From NCBI GenBank assembly GCA_963978545.1, contig OZ021724.1, positions 96,889,792-96,953,791 on the forward strand: a DNA stretch of 64,000 bases, in the 5' to 3' direction. A program made the position numbers and the translations under genes. Under the pieces are notes generated by a model. That model did no database searches, was not told the DNA's origin, and saw only the letters and a list, made by a program, of their open reading frames with translations. Shown piece after piece: positions 10,222-20,769 of the stretch (positions within the stretch are counted from its first letter, which is position 1; each line of letters begins with the position of its first letter). The DNA comes from Linyphia triangularis (Eukaryota > Arthropoda > Arachnida > Araneae > Linyphiidae).

Positions 10222-10404
10222 ACTATTCCGTTCCCAGACGGATTGACCTACGATATTCAACTTTTGCACACAAGTTAATGGTAGCCTTGGAAGGCGTCAT
10301 TAAGGTTTTTCGTTCGCACGTGTTGCCATTGAAAAAAGTTACGTTTTTTTAACAATTGCTAAAAAAAGGCTGTAATGATTTTTGATCAAAATGTCTGTGG
10401 TAAT

Positions 10405-10975
10405 TAGGCTTGGGCGATGTATCGATATATCGTCTAAAACCGGTGTGAAATCAACATCGTCAAACCGGTGTCACTATTTTCCCTAAACCGATACATCACG
10501 ATCTTTTTTGACGAGAGCGCGATACACTCATTGCCTAGCACTTCAAGGACGAAGAACCGATAATGCCACGATTCATGCGCGGTGTTTCTAAAATACTATA
10601 GAAACGTATTGAAACCGTCGACACCGCGCCGTTAGAGACACGATTCTTCACCAGATCGCAGTAATCCTCCCTGCATATGCGCGGTGTATCCAAGACTGTA
10701 TAGAAACGTAGTGTAACAGCTACACCGTGCCGTTTGAGACGATTTGCTTTTGCTGTATCGGCATCGAGGTAATCGTATCCGGTATGTGCGATGTTTCAAA
10801 TGATTGAATAGAAACAAAACGCCACAGATGGCATCGCGCACTTAATCACTTATTACATGTTGCATTCGCTTTTGCATCCCCTGGCTTTTGAAATTTAAAA
10901 TAAAGTTGGAAAAAAGTGCACATTTCAAGGGAAAAAAAGTACTTATGACATGCTGAAATTATAATTCAATTTTAC

Positions 10976-11010
<35 letters not shown>

Positions 11011-12290
11011 GTCTCTAGTTTAATTCCTATTTCGTTTTTACATCTGAGTATTGAAATTACGAGGTGGGGGTTTTCAGGCGCCAGTTAGTCTAGTAATATT
11101 AGATATTCGATAAAAGAAGTAAATCCTTTTATTGTTTGAAAATTTTTTGTTGTTGTTCTCTCAACTCATGAAAAACGTTTTTATTTTTATTTGTCATCAG
11201 ATAAAAGACCTTGATATTCTATTTTTGGAATTCAATTGAGTATTTCCTAAAGTTTTTGTGTTTCATTTTTGATTTTTTTTCTCTCACTTGGAAGAAATAA
11301 AATATTACATTTTTGTATTTTTAAATCTTTTACATTAACTTCAGGATTTTTTTATCTAACATTTTTACCTTTTGAGAGTTTTGCTTTATTTATTAACTCA
11401 AGGGGATTGCGGTATTCTTGGGAGGTAATTTATGTCTAGTTCTTACCCAGTTAAGATAATCAGGTTGTTTATTACTATGATGGTTTGTTATATCTGCCAA
11501 AGTCAGTATGAACTAGCGCATGAACGGATCACAGTTGTTTCTCTAGTTTGATTGCTTAAATACTTATAAACGATTTTTTTTTCCCATTTACGTTGAAGGA
11601 TTTTCTCTTCTGACTCGTAAGTAAATAAATGTTTTATAATTTTTTTTTTCAGTTTGTACAATATGAATAAAGTTTATTTCCATAAGATTAATTACTCAAT
11701 CCAACATTGCTTCTTAAAAATGCCGAAATGCATATTTTTCTGGCAAAAAATAAAGATCATTGGAATTTTAAATTTTATGCATTAATTTTATTTTTATTGT
11801 TTAATAGTTATATTGTATATAGTAAGTAATAAAATATTCATTATAAAGTATGTTTTTGATTTAATAATTAAGAATATCCAATAACTAAAGAAACATGTGC
11901 ACCACCAGGAAGTGCACTTGTCCTCTCTCCCCCCCCCCCCCCTCCTCGTCTACTTCCGTGGATAACAACAAAATAAAATTTCATTAAGATAGAAAAATTT
12001 AAAAATCAGGATTAAACCAAAAAAAATTAAAAATAACCGACTTATACCCCTTGGGTGCTTTGTGTATCCCTCTGAAAGAAATTCGGTTGCTGCTCATGTT
12101 ATTTAAAATAAACTTCCATACATAAATTCAATAAAATGTTGCAAAGCTAAGTAAGCATAACTTTTGGCTACATAGCGTGTTATGAAAACGTTGTTTTATA
12201 GTATTTTGTAAAAAAAATAATATAGTTAACATCGTGATGTTTGCTTCCCGATATATCGCGATGCAGAAATGTTAACATCGCCCAGGCCTA
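10405..12290. mobile_element. Non-autonomous hAT-like element, 1.9 kb
   Basis: Left end TAGGCTTGGGCGATGTATCG and right end ACATCGCCCAGGCCTA form a 16-bp inverted repeat with one mismatch. A perfect 8-bp duplication GTGGTAAT lies at 10397-10404 and 12291-12298, the hAT hallmark. At 10560-10810 there are two to three degenerate ~105-bp tandem units (GCGCGGTGTTTC, ATAGAAACGTA, ACACCGCGCCGTT). The remainder is AT-rich with a 25-base T run near 10981. No transposase is encoded. Confidence 0.85.
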
Positions 12291-12663
12291 GTGGTAATAC
12301 CTCATATGGTGTTCTAAACATCCCCACTTCCGAAATTCAAGTAGAAATTCTATAAAGACGTAAAGCGTTGAAAAACGAATGTTGTTAACTTAGAGTTGAA
12401 AGTTTTCTTCCCTTGAGCATCGCCCATCAACGACTATTTTCCCGCTGTTTCACTTAGAAGAAAGGATAATGTAAGAATTGTCAAAAAGTTTATTGTAATA
12501 TTCGCCAGTCAAAGAATTTTCGTCAAACTGGCCTTTTTTTAATGAATGGAAGTATATGAAAACGGTAAATAACACCAATCCACGCCAAATTTAAAAACAC
12601 TGACCAGTATTATAGTACAAATGAAAGTTGTGCAATGTTTCCCACCTCTGGTTTAATTTTAAT

Positions 12664-13445
<782 letters not shown>

Positions 13446-13674
13446 CGTATTGGTATTTAAGAGTAACAAAAAGGGTTTCAAATTATTCATTTGAACAAAA
13501 GGTTAATGCATAAATATTAATTAAGGTATCTGCTGGAAATTCCAGGATAATTTTCTTCAAAATCTAGATTTGAACAAAAACTTAAGTCTCCACCCTGTAT
13601 GCGATCTACATCCATTTGTAACAGGGTTCCCACGGTCATTAAAAGACATTAAAAGTGCTTAGTATTTTTAAACT

Positions 13675-13785
13675 TGTTTTCAAAGCCTTGAAAATGCTTA
13701 GAGGTGCTTAAAAGTCCTTGAAAATGCTTAGAGGTGCTTGAAAGTCCTTGAAAATGCTCAGAGGTCCTTCAAAGTCCTTAACTTT
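13675..13785. repeat. ~28-bp tandem repeat
   Basis: About four imperfect units of CCTTGAAAATGCTTAGAGG followed by TGCTTAAAAGT. The related copy at 6427-6761 has one unit, so the array expanded after the copies separated. Confidence 0.75.
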
Positions 13786-14041
13786 TGCAGATGCTGTGTG
13801 CCCTACTGCAAATTTTTAAAAAATACAACTCAAACTTGCTACATCCGCGTGACTGCGTATCAGAATTCTCTGACATATTTGTATTATGCATGTGCCAACT
13901 TGTAACTTTTTTGGTAGAATATACTTTATTAAATTTATATATAGACATGATGCCTGAAATTTTTTTTTTTCGAAGGTCCTTAAAAACATTATTTAGGTCT
14001 TTAAAAGTCATTGATTTTCGTTCTGTGATTTGAGTGATGGG

Positions 14042-14222
14042 TTGGTTGGTTGTTTTCAGATTATCTGGCGCCGTCAGCAACACGAGGGCTATAATGCACC
14101 GAAACATTCGTCATTAGACAAGCCAACATACATTTACAAACACCCATGTCTAACACGGGACTCGAACCCGCAACCTCGCGGTCTAGAAGCTAGCACGCTA
14201 ACCACTATACCGTTTGGTCGGC
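14042..14222 (-). mobile_element. tRNA-derived SINE, family 1, full length
   Basis: The minus strand starts GCCGACCAAACGGTATAGTG, with an A-box-like TAGTGGTTAGCG and a B box GGTTCGAGTCC, then a body ending in (GGTT)n on the plus strand. Flanking direct repeats ATTTGAGTGATGGG (14028-14041) and ATTTAAGTGATGGG (14223-14236) match at 13 of 14 bases. Other copies are at 14361, 25190, 48695 and 60578. The head resembles a D-arm/T-arm pair but does not fold as a tRNA. Confidence 0.9.
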
Positions 14223-14360
14223 ATTTAAGTGATGGGAACCCTGTGTAAATAACTATGCCGCCTCCCACGAATATAAAGTAAATCCACTTTCAGTAATTAA
14301 AGACTATAAAAACGACTTTGAAATAGTTAAAAACAATGACTTTTTATCCTATACCTTGTT

Positions 14361-14540
14361 ACGGTACTTACAAACGGTATAGTGATTACTAGCTTCTGGA
14401 AAAAGAAGGTTGCGGGTTCGAGTCCCGTGTAAGCCTGGGTGTTTGTAAGTGTATGTTGGCTTATCAAATGACGAATGTTTCGGCGCATTATAGCCCTTAT
14501 GTTGATGACAGCGCCAGATAATCTGAAAATAACCAACTAA
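14361..14540 (+). mobile_element. tRNA-derived SINE, family 1
   Basis: Forward copy with B box GGTTCGAGTCC near 14415 and the family body (GTATGTTGGCTT, GCGCATTATAGCCC, GCGCCAGATAATCTGAAAA) and an AACCAACTAA tail. Its 5' head is rearranged. Flanks CCTATACCTTGTT (14348-14360) and CCTACACCTTGTT (14541-14553) match at 12 of 13 bases. A paralogue of the uninterrupted site is present at 47517-47590. Confidence 0.88.
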
Positions 14541-14559
14541 CCTACACCTTGTTTATTTA

Positions 14560-15900
14560 GATCATTTGAATTTTTCAGATTTTTTAGAAAATTATTTTTA
14601 GGATTTTTAAAAAACACCAAGTAGAACCACAATCCCAATTTATTAGCAAAGAAAAAAACTAAAATACCAATTGGTAAATTTTCTTATCAACCGTCTTCAA
14701 TGGATAAAGGAAAATTTCTGTTACGCAACGTTTTAAGCATTAGGAAACAGTGCTATACATAACTCGATACGTAATTCGGACTTTGGACTAAAGAAGTTAA
14801 TCCAGCATTAAACATCTCAATGTTATTGTTTTCTATAATGTGTCAATATTTACATTTTGATGAGTTTGCCATACGTGGATGACCACCAGCGGGTCAATAC
14901 CCATTTCAAAAGATATTCCACGAGTTTTCCGATCTTGTGACCTTATTCGCTTATCTAGAAGACGAACTTATTACGAGCTTGGGACATATTTAGTTTAGGG
15001 AAACGTTGAAATGAGTGCCAAGGCCTTGCCTAATACCCGATAACACTTTTGTCTATTTGTAATCTAATGTATGTGAGTAGTGTTCTTTATCGAACTGATG
15101 ACAGAGCGAAACAGATTTCTGGTGAAATTCAGTTCGGTCGCCCTTTTGATGGTGTTATTTTACAGTTAATTTAGTTGAGAAAGCTATTGCCAATGAAAAA
15201 GCGCGTAGTCACTGTTTTTCAGTTTGAATTATTGTATCGGAGCTTCACTTTATGTTCAAGGGCACCGCCTGAGAGGTGAGAGGGGCAAGCAGGGGGTGCA
15301 CTTGCACTGCCCCCCCCCCCCCACCCTTGAATTTTAAAAATTCAAAATAATGAAGAGGGAAATTGTATGATTGAATAGGAATAGAAGTTTATATTGGTTT
15401 TAGAATATTCAATGGATATGGAATTTAATACATAACTATTAATTAAAATTTCATTAAGATAGCCATTGAAAAATTAAGGTTAAATAATAAAAATAAAAAT
15501 TACCACCTTGCACCTTCCTGAAAATAATTCCACCGGCGCCCATGTTTCGAATAGTTCTGCAAGAAACCCACTTTTCTCTTATCTACAACTTATGGATAGT
15601 GAATGCCTGGTTAAAGACTTGAACCCGAAGAAGGCTTAACAATCAACATAGAAACTGTATTCATTGCTAGAAGTGTGGGTAGACGCGTCCCCCCTCTTTT
15701 CAAGAAAATACCTATGCGTCCTCCCCACTTCTAAAACCACTGAAATCCATCCCCCCACTTTTAAAACACTCAATCCGTCTAAAAACTATTAAGACAGTGG
15801 TGGCTTATGCAGGCAGGTGGCTGATGCAGGGCCTGGTCATCTTCACTTTTTTGGACCCTGTTCTTACTTATAATATTGTTTTGTTATGGGATTTCTGTAA
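14560..15900. other. Gene-free stretch
   Basis: No exon was recognised. A C run near 15311-15321 and a repeat X fragment at 15670-15780 (GTGGGTAGACGCGTCCCCC) are the only structures seen. Confidence 0.4.
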
Positions 15901-16244
15901 AATTATATTGTTACGAATTTCTGTGTATTTGTAAATATTCCGTAGTATTGATTATGTAAATAGGAAAATTTATGTACATTTCGCATAAGGCAGTGCAAGA
16001 GTTCGCTTTCCTGCAATGTGTGTCTTAATGCTTGAAAACGAGTTTTACAGAGATAATGCTGGGAAGCGAGTTTTACAAAGAGAAGGCTATTTAACATTAT
16101 GGTAATGGCAATCTCGCCAAATTGGCTAGATAGAGCCAAGTCGACGATGGTTTTGGCGACTAATTTTTGTCGCCAAACTTGGCGACCATTTGGCGACATT
16201 TTCGGTCCCCATATACATGTATAGGGCTTTTCGACTACGATCTG

Positions 16245-16304
16245 GAAAGTTCTCCAAATTTCTATCTCTGGAAGTTTCGAGAAGATTCGCCTTTCCTATA
16301 TAAG
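16245..16304 (+). promoter_or_regulatory. Heat-shock-element array plus TATA box in LTR L1
   Basis: GAAGTTTCGAGAAGATTC (16271-16288) is four perfect alternating GAA/TTC units at 5-bp spacing, the binding pattern of heat shock factor. A second, weaker cluster GAAAGTTCTCCAAATTTC precedes it (16245-16262). TATATAAG begins 9 bp after the main array. The equivalent position in the other complete copies keeps GAAnnTTCnnGAA while the spacer bases vary. Heat inducibility is inferred from the motif, not shown. Confidence 0.6.
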
Positions 16305-16562
16305 TCCGGCCAAGAGTTAGTTGAGTGACTGACTGAGTGGAGTTAGTTGACTGAGTTGAGTTCGTTAGTTGACTGGAGTTACTGAGTTAGCTGTCTTCCA
16401 GCGAGCATTCAGAAAGTTCCGAAAGTGAACTGTATTGCATTGTCTTTTACAGCGATTTTTAGCAGTTGTGTTGTCAAGTTTTTAACTGCTGTTTTGTGCT
16501 CCATTGTTGTGTAAAGAGCTGTACTGAGTCTACTAGAGCGAGAAGTTCTGGAGTTATATCGG

Positions 16563-16568
16563 AATAAA
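16563..16568 (+). terminator. LTR poly(A) signal
   Basis: AATAAA followed by TTTCTGCAAGTTTTGATCTG, downstream of the LTR TATA box as expected for the R/U5 boundary. The same motif is present in the other L copies. Confidence 0.55.
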
Positions 16569-16648
16569 TTTCTGCAAGTTTTGATCTGCTTTGGCTTCAA
16601 ATATTTCAAACCCATCCACGCAACAATATTTGAAAAAATTCAAGGAAA

Positions 16649-16735
16649 ATGAAAGCAGTTATTATCTTCGCAGTATTAACTATTGTGAGTGGAGCAGTTT
16701 CTCTCTTGTCACGAACTCGCGAAAATTTACCTTGA
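16649..16735 (+). CDS. Candidate first exon encoding a signal peptide
   Basis: An ATG in good context (GGAAAATGAAAG) opens a frame starting MKAVIIFAVLTI, with a Lys at position 2 and a long hydrophobic core, which is the shape of a secretory signal sequence. After 12 codons there is a consensus donor GTGAGT (16685-16690), so the coding exon may be 16649-16684 in phase 0. Without splicing the frame ends at TGA 16733-16735 (28 residues). The start codon lies 23 bp after the end of solo LTR L1, in the same orientation. Downstream exons were not identified, so the product is unknown, and a chance ORF remains possible. Confidence 0.35.
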   Translation: MKAVIIFAVLTIVSGAVSLLSRTRENLP

Positions 16736-16739
16736 AGTA

Positions 16740-17530
16740 TATCCGCAACTCTTTTAGATGGTTTGGGAGATAAACTACTCCTTTCTCAGAGACCTTGAAA
16801 AGAACATAGAAAAGCTTGTAGCCAGATCCTTTTTAGGGGGAGGGGGTCTTTTTCTCCTTCATGGGTATCAAATTCTATAAGAGATGGTCCACTTCCTGTG
16901 TTGTGCAAAAGTAAGACTCTACAATCTCAATTTTGCAAGCTTTTCTGTCCCCTCCAAAAAACAAACGCTGGATCCACATTTTATTCCAATGAGTAACATT
17001 AAGCCCTTGGTCCCAATTTTATTTTAAATTTAGACTAAAGCTTTGATAAAATTGTGAATGAGATTTATTTGTTTCATTTTTAAATCAAATTTGCATCTAA
17101 CGAAGAATTTTGTTGAATTGAATTTTGTTTAAATCTTGTCCTTGGCGTACTGCAACATTAACTCTTTAATTCATTCAGTTACCTGAAATATCCATTTGTA
17201 AGGATAAAAATAAACGAATATTTTGGTACATTTCACAAGTGACAAAAGGGCTTTAGAATGAACAAGCAAAGTGCTTTGAATAACATTTATTTAATTGCAT
17301 GGAATTCATGTATTTTGAAATTTGCACTCATCCCTCCCCCTCCCCCCCCCCCTCCCTTTAAAAAAAAACATGCCATTGTTAATTCGGGGTCCCTCACTTT
17401 TATTAACACGCTTTTATTAGTTTCACCTGTATGTTTGTAACCGACTCTTTTGGGCTCGATTTTGCCCTACTTTGAGAGATCAGATTTGATTCAAATTTTG
17501 CACACTTGTCAAAGACCGATGACTTTACAA
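16740..17530. other. Gene-free stretch after the candidate exon
   Basis: No second exon was recognised. A C-rich run at 17330-17356 is the only notable feature. Confidence 0.35.
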
Positions 17531-17534
17531 TAAT

Positions 17535-17640
17535 TCAATAAGCTTGTCGCTTTACCACAAAGATTAGCTCGTGTTGCCCTTGCGCCGTTAAATTCCAACC
17601 GACCAATCTTCTCCGGAATCGAACCCTGGTGTGCCGTTTG
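17535..17640 (-). mobile_element. SINE-like fragment with a Pol III B box
   Basis: The minus strand carries GGTTCGATTCC (17615-17625), a B-box match, followed by GGTCGGTTGGAATTTAACGG and GGCGCAAGGGCAACACGAG. The latter echoes the GGTTGG...GGCGCC...GCAACACGAG body of SINE family 1, suggesting a third, related SINE. Ends and target duplication were not found. A 92-codon minus-strand ORF through it has no recognisable domain. Confidence 0.35.
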
Positions 17641-17851
17641 AAAGATTTGTCGTGGGAACGACGGTTATACAAAGCGTGTTTTTTTAGTCGCATTATCCTT
17701 TCCAGGACCTTCAGGATTAGTGATTTTTCATATTCAGAGACACTGTAGTGTTTTGTTCCAAGTAATACGGCTTGTACTAAGGCATACACATGACTTAAAT
17801 TTGAGACAAGCATATGACTATTGGCAGGAACAACTGGAGAGTTTTGTACAC

Positions 17852-18254
17852 TTAACTAAAAAAATTAACTAAAAAAATGTATAGTTTACAGAAAAAATAA
17901 TTAATAGTTTAAAAAACTAAAAAACACGCTTTAATAGAAAACCAAACTAAAAAATAGAAAATAATTAATAGTTTAAAAAACTAAAAAAATACTCTTTTAT
18001 AGAAAAGATGTCAAATGTTGTAAATATTTAATGACAGATATTGGTAAAAGTAGAGCCATTATGAAAATATCTTAAAAAGCACCCCATGCTTTTTTACGAT
18101 AAAATAAATATTTCTCGTTAATCACTCTATTCTTATTTCAAACTTATTTAAAATTATTTTCTACTTTTTAGTTCACTTTTCTATTAAAGCGTGTTTTTTA
18201 GTTTTTTAAACTATTAATTATTTTTTCTTTAAATTATACATTTTTTTTAGTTAA
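17852..18254. mobile_element. Palindromic MITE with ~100-bp arms, TTAA-flanked
   Basis: The left arm (AACTAAAAAAATGTATAG, TAGTTTAAAAAACTAAAAAA, ACACGCTTTAATAGAAAA) is repeated inverted at 18150-18254 (TTTTCTATTAAAGCGTGT, TTAGTTTTTTAAACTATTAA). An extra direct copy of part of the left arm follows at 17945-18005. TTAA occurs at both outer edges (17852 or 17865, and 18251), compatible with a piggyBac-type target, but the AT-rich sequence makes that weak. Confidence 0.6.
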
Positions 18255-18477
18255 TTTTTTACTCACGAGCTGCCACTAAACTAAGGGAAAATAACATTTA
18301 AATGTAGTGATACTGAGAAAAAGTGATTTAAAGTTTTCAAATGTAAAAAAAGAAGGAAAAAACCCCCTCTTTTTAAGGTATATATATCACACTATTGTAA
18401 ATATGTAATATTCTACTTTGTATAATGATATAGGTATTTTTATTAACCAATACTGTTAAACTTGGTCAACTTTCTTA

Positions 18478-18875
18478 GTAAATTTCTATTCTTGTTTCAT
18501 ATAAAGACAAGCTGTCTTTTTTTTAAAATTTTTTAAAACCATTTTAGAATTTTCTTTTAATTTAATTTTATGCACGTATGCACATTTAGAAGCAGTATTT
18601 AAATCTAAAGCTCTATTTAAATATTTAAATCTGAATTATTACTTCACTTTTATCTCTTACGCTCTCAAGTAAAAAAACTAAGTCGCAGAATATTTAGTAA
18701 AATAACAATAAATTTTGGACCCTTGTTCAATATTAGTGTTTGGAAGTATAAATTATTTCCTTACTAGTTAATATTTTTATTATAAATTACAAAATTATAA
18801 AATTTATCGTTTGGGAAGGGGGGTGTACTTTTATCAACTTTTGGGCATCCCCTCTCCATTTTTTTTCTCTCGCTG
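18478..18875. repeat. Dispersed repeat X, copy 2
   Basis: It matches 2461-2830, starting from 'AATTTCTATTCTTGTTTCAT' through 'AATATTAGTGTTTGGAAGTA' to 'TTTTGGGCATCCCCTCTCC'. Divergence is visible throughout, so it is an older copy. Non-coding. Confidence 0.55.
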
Positions 18876-18879
18876 CCTA

Positions 18880-19360
18880 TATTAACAACTCTCCTCCTGA
18901 ACAATTAGCTTCTGTTTGTAACCAAAGGCAAGGCATCCTCTATTACACAGCATTAGATGGGGTCTATAACTGATGTCAAACAAACGTGGAGACCGTTCCG
19001 CCGCCCTTGTGACTCAGAGGCAGGATACGGCAAGACGTTGTCAAGAATTGCTCCCTCGATAGATTTGGCTCATAATTTCAAATTAAATATTATATGATTT
19101 TCAAATCAATTCTTTGTTTTTGTCATTTCTTATTATATGTAAGGTCTTTTTGCATTTGTGATACTTTTCATTTCCTCCACTTACTATTTTGTCTTTTTTT
19201 TATTATATATTTTATTCTGAAGTTGTTGGAATAGGTCTATGGCTTCCTCTGGATTAGCGAATGGTTTCTGGCGTCACCGCAGTGAGTAATCGAACATCTT
19301 TTAATAGCCCAGTTCTAAAATAATCAGTATCATTTATAAATTATAACTTTTCAATTCGTT
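18880..19360. other. Flank upstream of the tRNA gene
   Basis: No repeat or exon was identified. The sequence is moderately GC-rich around 18950-19070 and AT-rich after that. Confidence 0.3.
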
Positions 19361-19365
19361 ATGAA

Positions 19366-19437
19366 GCGTCGGTGGTATAACGGTTAGCATAGCTGCCTTC
19401 CAAGCAGTTGACCCGGGTTCGACTCCCGGCCGACGCA
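19366..19437 (+). tRNA. tRNA-Gly (anticodon UCC)
   Basis: A 72-nt cloverleaf. The acceptor stem GCGTCGG (19366-19372) pairs perfectly with CCGACGC (19430-19436), with discriminator A. The D arm contains GGTATAACGGTTAGC (A box), the anticodon stem GCTGC pairs with GCAGT around loop CTTCCAA (anticodon TCC), and the T arm has GGTTCGACTCC (B box). There is no intron and no encoded CCA. A T run follows at once. It decodes GGA and, by wobble, GGG. Unlike the SINE heads nearby, every stem pairs, so it is judged functional. Confidence 0.97.
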
Positions 19438-19441
19438 TGAG

Positions 19442-19448
19442 TTTTTTT
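19442..19448 (+). terminator. Pol III terminator of tRNA-Gly
   Basis: A run of seven T begins four bases after the mature 3' end, sufficient for Pol III termination. Confidence 0.85.
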
Positions 19449-19821
19449 CCATTAACGATTTCTCCTTTAATTCAAATTCTTTCTTTTTTGCATTTAGTAG
19501 AATACTTTTTTGTGTGCTCATAGGCATTAAAATATTTCTCATAAATATTTAAAATTCTCTCTATATACCTTTCATCTTTACATCACTCACTGCTCAAGAG
19601 GTGGCAGCACGAGAGCTTTTATCACTGACTACTTCTAATATAAAGGAATCGAAATGGTATTTTTAATTCAGGCAATTTTGTATTTTCAGAATGTAGACAA
19701 ATAAACATACCTAAATGTGTGGCGACACAAAATGTAGAAAAAGGTGTAAAAATAACATTAAATTTTTAATATAGTGACACTGAGAAGAAGTGATTTAAAA
19801 GTTTTCAAATGTAAAAAAAAA

Positions 19822-20535
19822 CTAGGGGTGTGGAACATCGCACAACTTTCAATTACACTATATTACTGATGTGGATGATTCGTGTCATTTACCGTTTTTA
19901 TATTTCCATCATTAATTTAGAAAAAAACGGCCAGTTTGGCGATATTTTTTGCGATAATTGTATTATGGGTCTTAAGAAAGAAAAAAACTTCGTTAAAATG
20001 GAAATTTTAGAGATATACTTTTCGATAATTCTTATATTATCATTTCTTATAAGTCAAACCTAGAAGAGGAGAAAAAACAATCGTTGATAAGCTATGTTCA
20101 TGTAAAGAGAAATCTGTGTTAAAAGCATTCATTTTGCAACTTTTTACGCCCTTAAAGCATTTTTACGAAAATTTCGTAGGTGGGGATGTTTAGAACACCT
20201 TTAAGAGGCATTATAACATTGATTTTGAACAAAATCGTTTTGAGTCGTTTTTTTTTTGCAATTACTGAAAAACATGATTTTTTCAATGGCAGCTACCTTT
20301 TGCGCATGCGCGATTTTGACGAAAATCTTAATGGTAGGTCCTTGCGCCATCATCAACCTGCACACCAACAAGATCGTAGGTCAATTTGTTCGGAAGTTAT
20401 GCTGACCAAGTACACACAGACAGACATTTTTTCTAGATCACTTTTTTGAGATCAGAGGATGTTCCAAAACGAATTTTTTTTTCTCCAACGAATCCTATAC
20501 TTTCATTACCCTATGTATTACATATGGGTAATTGA
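19822..20535 (+). mobile_element. Dispersed element R, forward copy
   Basis: It begins 'AAACTAGGGGTGTGGAACAT', contains GGCCAGTTTGGCGATATTTT, TTTTGAACAAAATCG, GCGCATGCGCGATTTTGACG and 'GGTCAATTTGTTCGGAAGTT', and ends in the hairpin terminus CTTTCATTACCC ... GGGTAATTGAAAG (20493-20537). This is one of the cleanest copies and defines the ~700-bp length. ORFs inside it are not shared in frame with other copies. Confidence 0.7.
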
Positions 20536-20639
20536 AAGTAAAAACTATTTATGTTGTATATGTCTATCAAACTGTTATAAAAATGTACTACTTATTTGTA
20601 TAAAGATATAACTATTTTTGTCAACAAATTTCACAACTT

Positions 20640-20769
20640 CTAGCTGTGAAAGAACTTTCTTTTAAGATAAATTTCTATTCTCGTTTCATATAAAGACAAG
20701 CTATTTTTTTTTAAAGACATTTTTTTAAATTTTTTATTAATTTAATTTCATGAAAATATGCAAAATCTC
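20640..20769. repeat. Dispersed repeat X, fragment
   Basis: Matches 2460-2570 and 18480-18580 (ATTTCTATTC.CGTTTCATAT, TTAATTTCATGAAAATATGC), then is cut off by LTR fragment L2. Confidence 0.5.

Larger units (their letters stand above)
9444..12660 (-). mobile_element. Dispersed element R, reverse copy split by two insertions
   Basis: Element R is a ~700-bp non-coding repeat present about seven times here. This copy is reversed: it starts with the hairpin terminus (ACTTTCAACCACCCATATG, then ATGGGGTAATGAAAG), continues at 10222-10404 ('TTGACCTACGATATTCAAC', 'GTCATTAAGG'), resumes at 12299 ('GTTCTAAACATCCCCAC') and fades near 12660. An inverted-repeat element (9562-10221) and an hAT-like element (10405-12290) interrupt it. 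The class of R is unknown. Confidence 0.6.
13622..14243 (+). mobile_element. hAT-like repeat family H, copy with nested SINE
   Basis: The ends CAGGGTTCCCACGG and GATGGGAACCCTG are inverted repeats of the classic hAT form. Internal sequence matches 6427-6761. The copy contains a short tandem array (13675-13785) and a SINE at 14042-14222. A clean 8-bp duplication is not seen (flanks ATTTGTAA and TGTAAATA share only TGTAA, offset). Confidence 0.65.
15909..16625 (+). mobile_element. Solo LTR, family L, copy L1
   Basis: The 717-bp unit starts TGTTACGAATTTC and ends CCATCCACGCAACA (TG...CA), flanked by ATAT duplications (15905-15908 and 16626-16629). It contains, in order: a GTCGCCAA/TTGGCGAC-rich upstream block, two GAAnnTTC clusters, TATATAAG (16297-16304), a GTTAGTTGACTGAGT tandem stretch, and AATAAA (16563-16568). 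No internal retrotransposon sequence adjoins it, so it is a solo LTR left by LTR-LTR recombination. It is transcriptionally oriented toward the candidate exon at 16649. Confidence 0.9.

Noticed and set aside
14042..14222. tRNA genes suggested by B boxes in SINE copies
   Set aside because: No acceptor or anticodon stem pairing and clear retroposon flanks; only 19366-19437 folds as a tRNA.
13622..14243. Clean 8-bp hAT duplication for repeat family H
   Set aside because: Flanks ATTTGTAA and TGTAAATA do not match directly; only the termini support the assignment.
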